From Sulfitobacter sp. LCG007 (GTDB lineage: Bacteria > Pseudomonadota > Alphaproteobacteria > Rhodobacterales > Rhodobacteraceae): 64,000 nucleotides of DNA. The stretch lies in contig NZ_CP161805.1 in assembly GCF_040801785.1 (NCBI RefSeq), forward strand, positions 806,001-870,000, read 5' to 3'. Both the position numbers and the translations under genes were made by a program. A model generated the notes under the pieces. It had not been told where the DNA came from. It was given only the letters and a program-made list of their open reading frames with translations, and did not search any database. Below, piece after piece: positions 8,951 through 17,646 of this stretch; within the stretch, counting starts at the first letter, position 1; every line of letters starts with the position of its first letter.

Positions 8951-9928
8951 ATGACAGGCCTTTCCATCTTCTCGACCCATCCGCTGCACCCCGAGGTCAC
9001 AGACGCGCTGAGCGGCATCGGGGCGTATCGGGTCGCGAGCGCACCGACGCCGGAGGCCATCGTCGCGGAAAGCGCCGGCGCCGGCCTGATCGTCGTGCGC
9101 GCCCCGGTCCCGGCGGAAATCATCGCGCGCCAGACCGGGCTGCGGGCGCTGGTCCGCCACGGCGCCGGACTGGACATGATCCCGCTCGAGGCCGCGACGC
9201 AGGCGGGGGTACTGGTGGCGAACGTGCCCGGCGCAAATGCCGTCACCGTGGCCGAACATGTGATCTGGTCCGCGCTCGCCCTGCTGCGGCGCTATCCGCT
9301 GGTGAACCGCGACCTGCGCAAGGTCGGCTGGGACGCGGCAAGGGCGCATGCGGACAGCGGCCGGGAACTGCGCGGGCGCACCATCGGTATTGTCGGCATG
9401 GGCAATGTCGGGCGGTCGGTTGCACGCATTGCCGCACAGGGATTTGCGATGACGGTCCTCGCGCATACCCCGCGCCCCGAAAGCCTGTCGAAGGATGTCC
9501 GGCCGGTGCCGCTGGACGTGCTTCTGGCGGAAGCAGATGTGGTGGCGCTTTGCTGCCCGCTCACCGACGAGACACGCGGGCTGATCGGGGCAGCGCGGAT
9601 CGCAAGGATGCGTCCCGGCGCGATCCTCGTCAACGTGGCGCGGGGTCCCGTTGTCGAGGAGGCCGCCCTGATCGCGGCGCTGCGCGACGAACGGCTGGGC
9701 GGAGCAGCGATCGACGTGTTCGAGACGCAGCCCCTGCCGGCGGGCCATCCCTTCCTCACGCTCTGCAATGTGATCCTGACACCGCACATGGCCGGGATCA
9801 CCGAAGAGAGCATGCTGCGCATGGGGCAGGGCGTCGTCGCCGAAGCCCGGCGCATTGCGTCCGGCGACCTTCCCGAGCAGCTGGTGAACCCGGAAGCCGT
9901 CGCGCGGTATCGCGAACGGTTCGGCTGA
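8951..9928 (+). CDS. D-2-hydroxyacid dehydrogenase (NAD-dependent)
   Basis: This 325-aa member of the D-isomer-specific 2-hydroxyacid dehydrogenase family interconverts 2-hydroxy and 2-oxo acids. The Rossmann motif is GIVGMGNVGRSV. The catalytic Arg (VNVARGPVVEE), Glu (AIDVFETQPL) and His (ILTPHMAGITEES) are all present, so it should be active. It is the last gene of the epimerase/enolase/regulator operon and ends 6 bp from a convergent ABC operon. In context it probably reduces or oxidises a 2-oxo acid made by the enolase-superfamily enzyme. Phosphoglycerate dehydrogenase is less likely, since there is no ACT domain. Confidence 0.9.
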   Translation: MTGLSIFSTHPLHPEVTDALSGIGAYRVASAPTPEAIVAESAGAGLIVVRAPVPAEIIARQTGLRALVRHGAGLDMIPLEAATQAGVLVANVPGANAVTVAEHVIWSALALLRRYPLVNRDLRKVGWDAARAHADSGRELRGRTIGIVGMGNVGRSVARIAAQGFAMTVLAHTPRPESLSKDVRPVPLDVLLAEADVVALCCPLTDETRGLIGAARIARMRPGAILVNVARGPVVEEAALIAALRDERLGGAAIDVFETQPLPAGHPFLTLCNVILTPHMAGITEESMLRMGQGVVAEARRIASGDLPEQLVNPEAVARYRERFG

Positions 9929-9934
9929 GGCAGC

Positions 9935-10996
9935 TCAGACGGTCGCGAGGTTCTGGCCCGTCGTCCTGTCGAAGGTCAGCACCCGCTCGGGCTTCCAGCC
10001 GAACCGCACGACCTCGTCTCGGGCGACTTTAGTCCCTGCCGGAACCGTCGCATGCAGGCGCGTCTCGCCCATGTCGAGCGCGAGGATCTTCATGACCCCC
10101 TGATCCTCGATATCGAAGACCCGCGCCTCGACCGGAGCGGCGGTCTCGAGGATCAGGTTTTCGGGCCGGATGCCGAACGTCACGTCATGTGCCGCGCCGG
10201 TCCTGCCAGACACAGGCAGGCGGAACCCACCGATATCGGCGCTGGCGCCGTCGAGCCGTCCGTGCATCAGGTTGATCGGGGGCGAGCCGACCGAACGGGC
10301 GACGAAGGTGTTGAGCGGTTTCTCGTAGATGTCCGAGGGCGAACCGACCTGGATCAGCCGTCCGCTGCGCAGCACGCCGATCTTGTCGCCCATCGACATT
10401 GCCTCGACCTGGTCATGGGTCACGAAGAGGAAGGTCGCGCCGAGGTCCTGATGCAGCTTCTTCAACTCGACCCGCAACGTCTCGCGCAGCTTCGCGTCCA
10501 GTGCCGAGAGCGGCTCGTCCATCAGGAACACCGCCGGATCGCGCACGATGGCCCGCCCGATCGAGACGCGCTGCATTTCGCCGCCCGACAGCCGCTCGAC
10601 CTTGCGCTCGAGCAGATGGGTGATCTGCAGCGTCTTCGCCACCCGGTCGACGCGGCGCGCGATCTCGTCCTCGGTCATCGCGCGCACCTTGGGACGCAAG
10701 GGAAATTCGAGATTTCCGCGGACCGACAGGCGCGGGTAGAGCGAATATTGCTGCAACACCAGCGCCACGTCGCGCTCGGCCGCCGTCCAGTCGCCGACGT
10801 CGTGGCCGCCGATCAGCACACGGCCCGTGTCAGGCTTCTCGAGCCCCGCGATCATGCGCAGCGTCGTGGTCTTGCCCGCGCCTGTCCGGCCGAGCAGCAC
10901 GAAGAATTCGCCGTCCTCGACCGTCAGGCTCAGATCCTTCAGCGCCCTCGTGCCGCCATAGCGTTTCGAGACGTTTTCAAGTTCCACCCGCGCCAT
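9935..10996 (-). CDS. ABC importer ATPase 2 (MalK/UgpC type)
   Basis: This 353-aa ATPase has Walker A GRTGAGKTTT, signature LSGGEMQRV and Walker B VFLMDEPLSALD. A C-terminal OB-like (TOBE) region is typical of MalK-type carbohydrate importers. It is the last gene of a minus-strand operon: binding protein, two permeases, small membrane protein, then two ATPases. Its start overlaps the stop of the other ATPase by 1 bp. Two different ATPase genes with two permease genes suggest a heterodimeric motor, as described for the GlpSTPQV glycerol importer. The signature and Walker motifs are intact in both. Confidence 0.93.
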   Translation of the reverse strand: MARVELENVSKRYGGTRALKDLSLTVEDGEFFVLLGRTGAGKTTTLRMIAGLEKPDTGRVLIGGHDVGDWTAAERDVALVLQQYSLYPRLSVRGNLEFPLRPKVRAMTEDEIARRVDRVAKTLQITHLLERKVERLSGGEMQRVSIGRAIVRDPAVFLMDEPLSALDAKLRETLRVELKKLHQDLGATFLFVTHDQVEAMSMGDKIGVLRSGRLIQVGSPSDIYEKPLNTFVARSVGSPPINLMHGRLDGASADIGGFRLPVSGRTGAAHDVTFGIRPENLILETAAPVEARVFDIEDQGVMKILALDMGETRLHATVPAGTKVARDEVVRFGWKPERVLTFDRTTGQNLATV

Positions 10997-12087
10997 CAGC
11001 CGGCCCTCCTGAGTGACTGGCCGTTCGCGGCGTCGAAGTAATGCGCACGGTGCGGGTCGAGCGCGACCCAGACGCGTTCCCCTTCGCCGCGGGCAAAGCC
11101 CGACTCGCAGCGCGCGCGCAGCGTCGCATCGCCCACCCGCACATCGACGATGTCATGACTGCCCAGCGGCTCGACATTCGTTGTCTCGGTTTCAACTGCG
11201 CCGCCGCCGGGTTCGCGCGACAGCAGCACCGCCTCGGGCCGGATCCCGAGTTTTGCGGAGGCCCCGTTCAGATGCGCCACGGTTGCCGAGGGCACCCGGA
11301 AGCGCCCGGTCCCGCCGACGCGCAGCATGGCGTCGGTGCCGTCGCCCTCGACGGCCACATCGGTGACATTCATCACCGGCGAGCCGACGAATTGCGCGAC
11401 GAAGAGGTTGGCGGGATGCAGATAGACCTCCTCCGGCGCGCCGACCTGTTGCAACAGGCCGTCGTGCATGACGATTATGCGGTCAGCCAGCGACATGGCC
11501 TCGACCTGGTCATGGGTCACGTAGACGCTGGTCGAGCCGCGCGCGATATGCAGGCGCTTGATCTCGGCGCGCATCTGTTCGCGCAGCTTCGCGTCGAGCG
11601 CGCCGATGGGTTCGTCCATCAGCAGCGCCTTGGGCCGACGCACCAGCGCCCGCCCGATGGCCACGCGCTGCATGTCGCCGCCCGACAGCGCCGAGGGGCG
11701 CTTGGACAGCAGGCGCTCGATCCCGAGCACCTGCGCGACCTCCTTCACCGCCGCTTCGCGCTCGGACTGGCCCATGCGGACGGCGCGCAGTGGGAAGGCG
11801 ATGTTCTCGCGCACGGTCATGTGCGGATAGAGCGAGAAGGACTGGAACACAAAGGCGATGTCGCGATCCGCCGCCTTCAGGTCCTGCACTTCACGTCCGT
11901 CGATCGAGATCGTCCCCGACGTCACCGTCTCGAGCCCGGCGATGGCGCGGAGCGTCGTCGTCTTGCCGCAGCCGGACTGGCCCAGCATGACGACGAATTC
12001 GCCGTCCTCGATGGTCAGGTTGGTATCCTTCAGCACCTGCACGGGACCGAAGTATTTCTGCACGTTCCTGAGTTCGATCTTCGCCAT
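10996..12087 (-). CDS. ABC importer ATPase 1 (MalK/UgpC type)
   Basis: This 363-aa ATPase has Walker A GQSGCGKTTT, signature LSGGDMQRV, Walker B LLMDEPIGALD and a TOBE-like C-terminus. The start was set at ATG 12087 (MAKIELRNVQ). The reading frame stays open further upstream, but that stretch overlaps the small membrane-protein gene in another frame. TGATG coupling joins it to that gene. It pairs with the second ATPase to power the two permeases encoded upstream. The substrate is probably a sugar or polyol handled by the neighbouring epimerases. Confidence 0.93.
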   Translation of the reverse strand: MAKIELRNVQKYFGPVQVLKDTNLTIEDGEFVVMLGQSGCGKTTTLRAIAGLETVTSGTISIDGREVQDLKAADRDIAFVFQSFSLYPHMTVRENIAFPLRAVRMGQSEREAAVKEVAQVLGIERLLSKRPSALSGGDMQRVAIGRALVRRPKALLMDEPIGALDAKLREQMRAEIKRLHIARGSTSVYVTHDQVEAMSLADRIIVMHDGLLQQVGAPEEVYLHPANLFVAQFVGSPVMNVTDVAVEGDGTDAMLRVGGTGRFRVPSATVAHLNGASAKLGIRPEAVLLSREPGGGAVETETTNVEPLGSHDIVDVRVGDATLRARCESGFARGEGERVWVALDPHRAHYFDAANGQSLRRAG

Positions 12088-12302
12088 CAGATCAGCTCTT
12101 CCTCTTCTTCCTCGTCGTCTTCCTCGACCTCCGGCGCGATGTGGGAGGTGACGATGAAGGCCACGAGACCAAGAATGATGACGGTCAGCCCGTAGCGGTG
12201 CAGGACCTCGACCCATGGCTGGCACAGCAGCACAAGCCCGATGATCATGGTCCACTGCGCCGTGGGTTCGAACCAGCGCGCGTTCATCCGGCGAAAGCTC
12301 AT
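12087..12302 (-). CDS. Small membrane protein with acidic C-terminal tail in ABC operon
   Basis: This 71-aa protein starts at ATG 12302 (MSFRRMNARW), overlapping the end of the upstream permease gene by 4 bp. It overlaps the start of the ATPase by 1 bp. Two hydrophobic segments (WTMIIGLVLLCQPW and GLTVIILGLVAFIVTS) are followed by a tail of almost only Glu and Asp (EVEEDDEEEEEELI). I do not recognise a named domain. Small membrane proteins do occur inside other two-ATPase importer operons; in the glycerol importer one is DUF2160, which this does not clearly match. Tight coupling on both sides argues for an accessory subunit of the importer. Confidence 0.75.
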   Translation of the reverse strand: MSFRRMNARWFEPTAQWTMIIGLVLLCQPWVEVLHRYGLTVIILGLVAFIVTSHIAPEVEEDDEEEEEELI

Positions 12303-13261
12303 TTGCGGATCGCTCCGAAGGACATGCCGCGCAGCAGATGGTTGCGCAGCAGGAAGGTGAAGATCGCGACCGGCAGCAGGAAGAGGAAGGCACCCGCGGC
12401 GATCACGCTCCAGTCCGGCAGGCCCGATCCCACCTGGCTCGGGATGTAGGGCGGGGCGGTCTGGGCGTTGCGCGATGTCATCATCAGCGCGAAGGCGTAT
12501 TCGTTCCAGGCGACGATGAAGCATAACACCGCCGTCGCCGCGATGCCCGTCAGGGCTTCGGGCAGGACGATCTTCCAGAAGGCCTGCAGGCGGGTGTAGC
12601 CGTCGACAAGGGCGGCTTCCTCGTATTCGCGCGGAATCTCGTCGATGAAGCCCTTCATGATCCAGACCGCGAAGGACAGGTTGAAGGCGGTGTAGAGGAT
12701 GATCAGGCCCGCGTGCGTGTCATAGAGGCCGACGGCCCGGTACATCAGGAACATCGGAATGGCGACCACGACGGGGGGCAGCATCCGGGTCGACAGGATG
12801 AAGAACAGCCAGTCGTTTTCGCCCGGCACGCGGAAGCGCGAGAAACCGTAGGCGGTCAGCGTGCCCATCGAGACGGCGAGAAAGGTCGAGATGATCGAAA
12901 CGATCAGCGAATTCTTGTAGCGGTCCGCATAGCCCGAGGAGGTGATCTCGCCGGTCTTGCGGTTCTTCACCGCCTGTTCGCCATCGTCGTAGATCTGCTG
13001 CTCCCACCAGGGCGCCGCGGCATAGACGTCTTCCTCGACGGGCTGGCGCAACTGCGAACGCTTCACGAAGAGCTTGGCAAACGGCGTCAGGGTCGGTTCG
13101 AAGAACACGGTCGGCGGGATCGTGGTGGCGAGGCTGCGCGGCTTGAAGGCGGTCGAGGCGATCCAGTAGATCGGGGTGAGCATGACGATCAGCGCCACGA
13201 AGACGGCGGCGATGGCGGCGCGGTTGGCGAAGACTTCGCCTCTGGTCTTTACTTCGGACAT
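12299..13261 (-). CDS. ABC importer permease 2 (MalG type)
   Basis: This 320-aa inner-membrane permease has the cytoplasmic EAA loop (EYEEAALVDGYTRLQAFWKI) that docks to the ATPase. A long hydrophilic insert after the first transmembrane helix (about residues 60-110) is unusually large for a MalG protein and probably periplasmic. It starts 1 bp after the MalF-type permease gene ends and overlaps the small membrane protein gene. Confidence 0.92.
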   Translation of the reverse strand: MSEVKTRGEVFANRAAIAAVFVALIVMLTPIYWIASTAFKPRSLATTIPPTVFFEPTLTPFAKLFVKRSQLRQPVEEDVYAAAPWWEQQIYDDGEQAVKNRKTGEITSSGYADRYKNSLIVSIISTFLAVSMGTLTAYGFSRFRVPGENDWLFFILSTRMLPPVVVAIPMFLMYRAVGLYDTHAGLIILYTAFNLSFAVWIMKGFIDEIPREYEEAALVDGYTRLQAFWKIVLPEALTGIAATAVLCFIVAWNEYAFALMMTSRNAQTAPPYIPSQVGSGLPDWSVIAAGAFLFLLPVAIFTFLLRNHLLRGMSFGAIRK

Positions 13262-13262
13262 C

Positions 13263-14165
13263 TCAGCGCGCCTTCGCCTTGTTGAGGTATTTCACATAGA
13301 TGTTGGTGATCGCCACCACCATGATCAGCACGATGTAGGCAAAGGCCGAGGACAGGCCTGTCTGCCACTCGAGGAAGGCCATCTTGTAGAGCCGGATCGC
13401 GATCAGTTCGGTCGTCGGCTGAGAGGACAGGATGTAGGCGTGATCGAATGTCTTGAAGGCCTCCATCGTGCGGAAGATGATCGCGATCATCAGGATCGGC
13501 GCCACCAGCGGCAGGGTGATCCTGAAGAAGGTGTAGAAGGGGCCGGCCCGGTCGATCTCGGCGGCCTCGTAAAGATGTTTCGGCACCGCCGAGAGGCCGG
13601 CGAGCGAAAGCAGCATGACGAAGGGCGACCACATCCAGATGTCGACGATGGCCACCGCGTAAAGCGCGACGTCCGGGTTCGCGAGCCATTCGAATTTTCC
13701 GAGGCCGAGGAAGTAGTTGATGATCCCGAAGGACGGATCGTAGAGCAGCTTCCAGAACAGGCCGACGACGGCCATGGACAGCATCATCGGCAGCAGCAGG
13801 AGCGTGGTGATAAGCCCCTTCAGCGGGATGGCGCGGTTGAGCAGCATGGCGAGCCCGAAGCCCACGAAGACCTGCCCCGTGACCGAGATCAGCACGTATT
13901 TCGCCGTGATGGTGAAGTTTCGCCAGATGAACGGATCGCTCAGCAGCTCGCGGTAGTTGGCAAGTCCGACCCAGTTCGCGGGTGCCGTGGTCGAGGCGCG
14001 GAAATCGGTGAAGGACGTCCAGAGCGAATAGAGCAGCGGAAAGACGTTGAAGATGATCAGGAATGCGATCGTCGGAATGATGAAGAGGTTGCGGATCGAA
14101 AGGTCCGACAACCCGCGTGTGGCCGCGCGGCTTTGCGGCTCGAGCCTTGCGATAACGTCTGTCAC
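13263..14165 (-). CDS. ABC importer permease 1 (MalF type)
   Basis: This 300-aa permease has several hydrophobic helices and an EAA loop (HLYEAAEIDRAGPFYTFFRI). It forms the transmembrane heterodimer with the MalG-type protein. Translation appears to start at GTG 14165. The gene follows the binding-protein gene by 81 bp, a gap that contains a GC-rich hairpin. Confidence 0.92.
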   Translation of the reverse strand: MTDVIARLEPQSRAATRGLSDLSIRNLFIIPTIAFLIIFNVFPLLYSLWTSFTDFRASTTAPANWVGLANYRELLSDPFIWRNFTITAKYVLISVTGQVFVGFGLAMLLNRAIPLKGLITTLLLLPMMLSMAVVGLFWKLLYDPSFGIINYFLGLGKFEWLANPDVALYAVAIVDIWMWSPFVMLLSLAGLSAVPKHLYEAAEIDRAGPFYTFFRITLPLVAPILMIAIIFRTMEAFKTFDHAYILSSQPTTELIAIRLYKMAFLEWQTGLSSAFAYIVLIMVVAITNIYVKYLNKAKAR

Positions 14166-14204
14166 TGTGGCCTGTCCTGTCGCACGAATGTCGGGGCAAA
14201 GGGA

Positions 14205-14231
14205 GGCGGGGGCACGAATGCGCCGCCCGCC
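14205..14231 (-). repeat. Intercistronic hairpin between binding-protein and permease genes
   Basis: GGCGGG pairs with CCCGCC and an inner GGC pairs with GCC, leaving one bulged G. There is no long T tract. The position between the solute-binding protein and permease genes suits partial termination or 3-prime end protection. This would give more binding protein than permease. Confidence 0.5.
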
Positions 14232-14246
14232 CGTGTCAAGCTCCGG

Positions 14247-15557
14247 TCAGTTGGTCCGGCCGTATTTCTTGAAGGTATCGATCCAGTCCGCCGTCAGAGC
14301 GTCGAGGGCCTCCTGCGCGGTGCCTTCGCCGCCCACCACATAGGGATAGAGGCGCTGGTTCGCGGCGGTCAGAAGCTCGGCGTATTCCGGCACCGCCCAG
14401 AAGTCCTTCACCTTGAACATGGTCTGGTAGAAGGCTTCGTTATAGGGCGTCGCGCTGCGGAACTCGTCGCTCTCGAGCACCTTGGCGCTGGCGGTATAGC
14501 CACCAAGCTCTGCCCATCGCTTCTGGGTCTCGTCCTTGATGAACCATTCGAGAAACGCGTAGGATTCGTCGATGTTCTCCGAATAGGAGACAATCGAAAT
14601 CCCTTGTCCGCCCAATGCCGCGAACTGCGCGCCGCCGGGGCCCGGAGGATTGGCGAAAAAGCCGGTGTTCTCCGCGTTGGGGTTCGTCGCCGGGTTCACC
14701 AGCGCGGGGAAGAAGGCGAAATAGTTCATCGACATCGCCGCCAGGTTCTCGGTGATCGCCTGGTTGTTCTCGACGAAGAAGGTCTTGGACCAGCCCGGCG
14801 GCGTGAAGCCGTAGAGCTTGCGATAGGCCTCGAGCGCCGCGACGTTTTGGGGCGAGTTCAGGATGCCGTCGACCTGATAGCTTTCGTAGTCGCCGAGATT
14901 GCCACCGTATGAGAAAAGCGCGTTCTCGATGCCCATCACCAGACCGTCATATGAATTGTCGGTGTAGATCGCGATGCCGTAGCGGTCCTCGTCCGGGCGA
15001 TGGAAGAATTCGGCGATGTCCATCATCTGGGCCCAGCTCTCAGGCACATCCAGCGGATACCCGTATTTCTCCTCGAAGGCCTTCATCTCTTCGGGGTCCT
15101 CGAACCAGTCCTTCCGGTAGGCCCAGCCGACCGCGTCGCCCTCTGCGGGGATTGCCCAGTACTTGCCCGAGTTGCCGGGGTATTCGGCATAATACTTGAC
15201 CGTCGCGGGGGCCATGACGTTGCCGAGGTCATGTTCCTCGAAGAAATCGGTCAGGTCCACGTAGTGGCCGCCCTCTGACGCCGCGCCGAGCCACTGGCTG
15301 TCGCCGACGATCATGTCGTAGGCCGCGCCGCGGGCGTTGAATTCGGTAAAGGCCTTGGTCTGGAAGTCCTGCCAGGGTGTGGTTTCGACCGTGACGACGA
15401 CTCCGGTTTCGGCCTCGTATTCGTTCACCAGTTCCTGAAGGTAGTTTGCCGGGTCCCATTCGGCCCAGAAAATGGTCAGCTCCTGCGCAGCCGCCGCTTG
15501 CGCCATCAGCGCAGAGCATGCAACGCTGGCGAGCATTCCAAGTACACGTCGTTTCAT
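14247..15557 (-). CDS. Extracellular solute-binding protein (carbohydrate ABC importer)
   Basis: This 436-aa protein has a clear signal peptide (MKRRVLGMLASVACSALMAQ, cleavage after AAAQ) and an N-terminal lobe beginning ELTIFWAEWDP, typical of family-1 carbohydrate-binding proteins. It would capture the substrate in the periplasm and deliver it to the permeases encoded after it. It is the first gene of the minus-strand operon, and a GntR-type operator lies about 105 bp upstream. The ligand cannot be named, although the genetic link to two ketose epimerases points to a rare sugar, polyol or sugar acid. Confidence 0.92.
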   Translation of the reverse strand: MKRRVLGMLASVACSALMAQAAAAQELTIFWAEWDPANYLQELVNEYEAETGVVVTVETTPWQDFQTKAFTEFNARGAAYDMIVGDSQWLGAASEGGHYVDLTDFFEEHDLGNVMAPATVKYYAEYPGNSGKYWAIPAEGDAVGWAYRKDWFEDPEEMKAFEEKYGYPLDVPESWAQMMDIAEFFHRPDEDRYGIAIYTDNSYDGLVMGIENALFSYGGNLGDYESYQVDGILNSPQNVAALEAYRKLYGFTPPGWSKTFFVENNQAITENLAAMSMNYFAFFPALVNPATNPNAENTGFFANPPGPGGAQFAALGGQGISIVSYSENIDESYAFLEWFIKDETQKRWAELGGYTASAKVLESDEFRSATPYNEAFYQTMFKVKDFWAVPEYAELLTAANQRLYPYVVGGEGTAQEALDALTADWIDTFKKYGRTN

Positions 15558-15956
15558 TGCTAGTTCCCTCCCGTTTGATTGACGTCCGGCCCCTGCTCCA
15601 AATCAATGGATTCCCCCCGGGCCGCCTATCCTGAGTGTTCACTCCTCGTTTTTGGTCTTTTTGGTATTACCAGATTGCCTTGCGAGTCAAGACGTTGTTT
15701 AGTTCTTGTCAGGAGGAATCGGGGGGCGTCACAGCGTGCATAAAGGCTTTCCTGCAAGCGTTTATCTGCAGCATTCGCGCGCCGGCGCCCTGTGCCGGTC
15801 CGACGGGGCGCTTTGGGCGGATCTGCGAGTTTTGGCAGGACCAGATTTCCCGATCGTTTCCGGGCAGATGGTTCGTCATGCGCGGCGCCGCCGGAGCGAC
15901 GACGGCAACGGCGGCGGCCTGAAATCCGCGGCCGCGTCCGAACGAACGTGCCTGCG
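15558..15956. other. Divergent intergenic region of the sugar island
   Basis: About 400 bp separate two divergent operons. An AT-richer core around 15640-15680 holds the operator at 15662-15672. No gene I can support lies here: the open frame on the plus strand (15792-15956) has no family resemblance and is probably an untranslated leader of the Tm-1-like gene. Confidence 0.6.
15662..15672. promoter_or_regulatory. GntR/FCD-type operator (TGGTATTACCA), site 3
   Basis: TGGT-ATT-ACCA has the same half-sites as the two operators at 5936 and 6083. It stands between the MalK-type importer operon (minus) and the Tm-1-like/cupin/ribose-type importer operon (plus). One regulator could therefore control both, nearly 10 kb from the first pair of sites. 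Confidence 0.6.
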
Positions 15957-17198
15957 ATGCTGATCCATGTGGTCGGAACGGCGGACACGAAGGGCGAGGA
16001 GCTTGCCTATCTTCGCGATCTCGTCCTGGCGGGCGGAGCTCGCGCGGTGGTCGTCGACCTGGGAACACGCAGGCCTTCCGTCCCGGTCGACGTGACGGCG
16101 CGTTCGGTTGCGCAATGCCATCCCGCAGGTGCCGGCGCGGTGCTGGATGGCGACGATCGCGGCACGGCGGTTGCGGCCATGGCGACCGCCTTCTCGGAAT
16201 GGTGCCGCCGCAACGCCGACGGCGTCGCGGGCATGATCGCCATCGGCGGCGGGGGCGGGACGGCAATGGCCTGCGCCGGCATGCGTGAGCTGCCTTACGG
16301 TGTCCCGAAATTCATGGTCTCGACGCTCGCCTCGGGCGACACCGGCCCGTACGTCGGCACGTCCGATATCGTGATGGTGCCGTCGGTCACGGATATCGCC
16401 GGGCTGAACCGGCTGAGCCGGGTAATCCTGTCCAACGCGGCGCATGCGCTGCTGGGCGCCGCGACAGCGGTACACCCGGACACGACGGCGCAGAGTCCGG
16501 CCATCGGCCTGTCGATGTTCGGTGTGACCACGGCGTGCGTGACCGCCGTGACGAACCGTCTGAAGGGACAATTCGATTGCCTCGTGTTTCACGCCACCGG
16601 AACCGGGGGGCGAGCGATGGAGCGATTGCTCGATCAGGGCGTCCTGTCGGGACTGGTCGACATCACCACGACCGAGATCGCGGATCTGCTGTTCGGCGGC
16701 GTTCTGGCGGCAGCGCCCGAGCGGCTCGATGTGATCGCCCGGACGGGGGCGCCCTGGGTCGGATCGGTGGGCGCGCTCGACATGGTCAACTTCTGGGCGC
16801 CCGACACCGTTCCCGCGCAGTATCGCGGCCGGACCTTCTACAATCACAATCCGAACGTCACCCTGATGCGCACCACGCCCGAGGAAAACCGCGAGATGGG
16901 GCGCTGGCTTGGCGCAAAACTGAACGCGATGGGCGACAATGCCCGCCTTCTGGTGCCGCAGAAGGGCGTCTCGGCACTGGATGTCGAGGGCGGGGCCTTC
17001 TGGGACCCCGAGGCCGATGAAGCGCTTTTCGAGACGCTGCGCGACACCGTCGCGGACTCCGCCCGGTTGGTGTTCCTGCCCAACCACATCAACGACCCCG
17101 ACTTTGCCGCGATCGCCGCCGAGCTGTTCCTGAAACTGGCCCCGGTCCGGTCCCCGGCATCGCATCGCCACGCAATGACGCCCTCGGGCGCGCGGTGA
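15957..17198 (+). CDS. Tm-1-like/UPF0261 family protein
   Basis: This 413-aa protein begins MLIHVVGTADTKGEELAYLR, characteristic of the UPF0261 (Tm-1-like ATP-binding) family. Plant Tm-1 binds ATP and inhibits a viral replicase; the bacterial function is not established. A glycine-rich loop (IAIGGGGGTAMA) may contact nucleotide. The start could instead be GTG 15948, three codons upstream; neither has a strong ribosome site. Bacterial members are often paired with a PEP-hydrolase-like TIM-barrel gene, which is absent here. This gene instead leads an operon with a cupin, an M24 peptidase, a DJ-1 protein and a ribose-type importer. Confidence 0.83.
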   Translation: MLIHVVGTADTKGEELAYLRDLVLAGGARAVVVDLGTRRPSVPVDVTARSVAQCHPAGAGAVLDGDDRGTAVAAMATAFSEWCRRNADGVAGMIAIGGGGGTAMACAGMRELPYGVPKFMVSTLASGDTGPYVGTSDIVMVPSVTDIAGLNRLSRVILSNAAHALLGAATAVHPDTTAQSPAIGLSMFGVTTACVTAVTNRLKGQFDCLVFHATGTGGRAMERLLDQGVLSGLVDITTTEIADLLFGGVLAAAPERLDVIARTGAPWVGSVGALDMVNFWAPDTVPAQYRGRTFYNHNPNVTLMRTTPEENREMGRWLGAKLNAMGDNARLLVPQKGVSALDVEGGAFWDPEADEALFETLRDTVADSARLVFLPNHINDPDFAAIAAELFLKLAPVRSPASHRHAMTPSGAR

Positions 17199-17226
17199 CG
17201 CGAAACGGAATTGACAGGAGCTCGAC

Positions 17227-17643
17227 ATGACGAACGTGACAGACCTCTTCAAGTATCCCGGCGACGTGGACGCGTTCGGCTTCGACTGGGGACAGCTTTC
17301 GGTGACGCTGGGCCCCGAGGTGAACGGAGCGAAGCGGTTCTCCGCGGCGGTCGTCACCGTCCCACCGGGTCAAGGCCATGCGCGCCACAATCACCCGGGT
17401 TCGGAAGAGATCATCCATATCCTCAAGGGCGAGGGCGAGCAGATGGTCGAGGACGAGGCGGGCAACCCGCATACCCGTACCGTCCGCGCAGGCTGCTCGG
17501 TATTCATCCCGGAAAGCCGGTTTCATTCGACCCGCAATACCGGTGCGGAGGAGATGCAGATATTTGTCGTCTATTCACCGGCCGGCCCCGAGCAGTTGCT
17601 GAGGGAATTGCCGGATTTCCGGCTGATCCCGGCAGAGGGCTGA
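17227..17643 (+). CDS. Small cupin-domain protein
   Basis: This 138-aa single-domain cupin has metal-binding motif 1 in GHARHNHPGSEEIIHILKGE (His-x-His and Glu) and motif 2 near FHSTRNTG. A TCACCG-free leader with AGGAG precedes ATG 17227. Such proteins are often isomerases, lyases or dioxygenases of sugars or small acids. It is followed 3 bp later by the M24 peptidase gene. The specific reaction is unknown. Confidence 0.85.
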   Translation: MTNVTDLFKYPGDVDAFGFDWGQLSVTLGPEVNGAKRFSAAVVTVPPGQGHARHNHPGSEEIIHILKGEGEQMVEDEAGNPHTRTVRAGCSVFIPESRFHSTRNTGAEEMQIFVVYSPAGPEQLLRELPDFRLIPAEG

Positions 17644-17646
17644 GCG

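Noticed and set aside
13176-14912. 578-aa plus-strand open frame
   Set aside because: It runs antisense through the two permease genes and part of the binding-protein gene, with charged low-complexity sequence (HHHDQHDVGKG type). No domain is recognisable.
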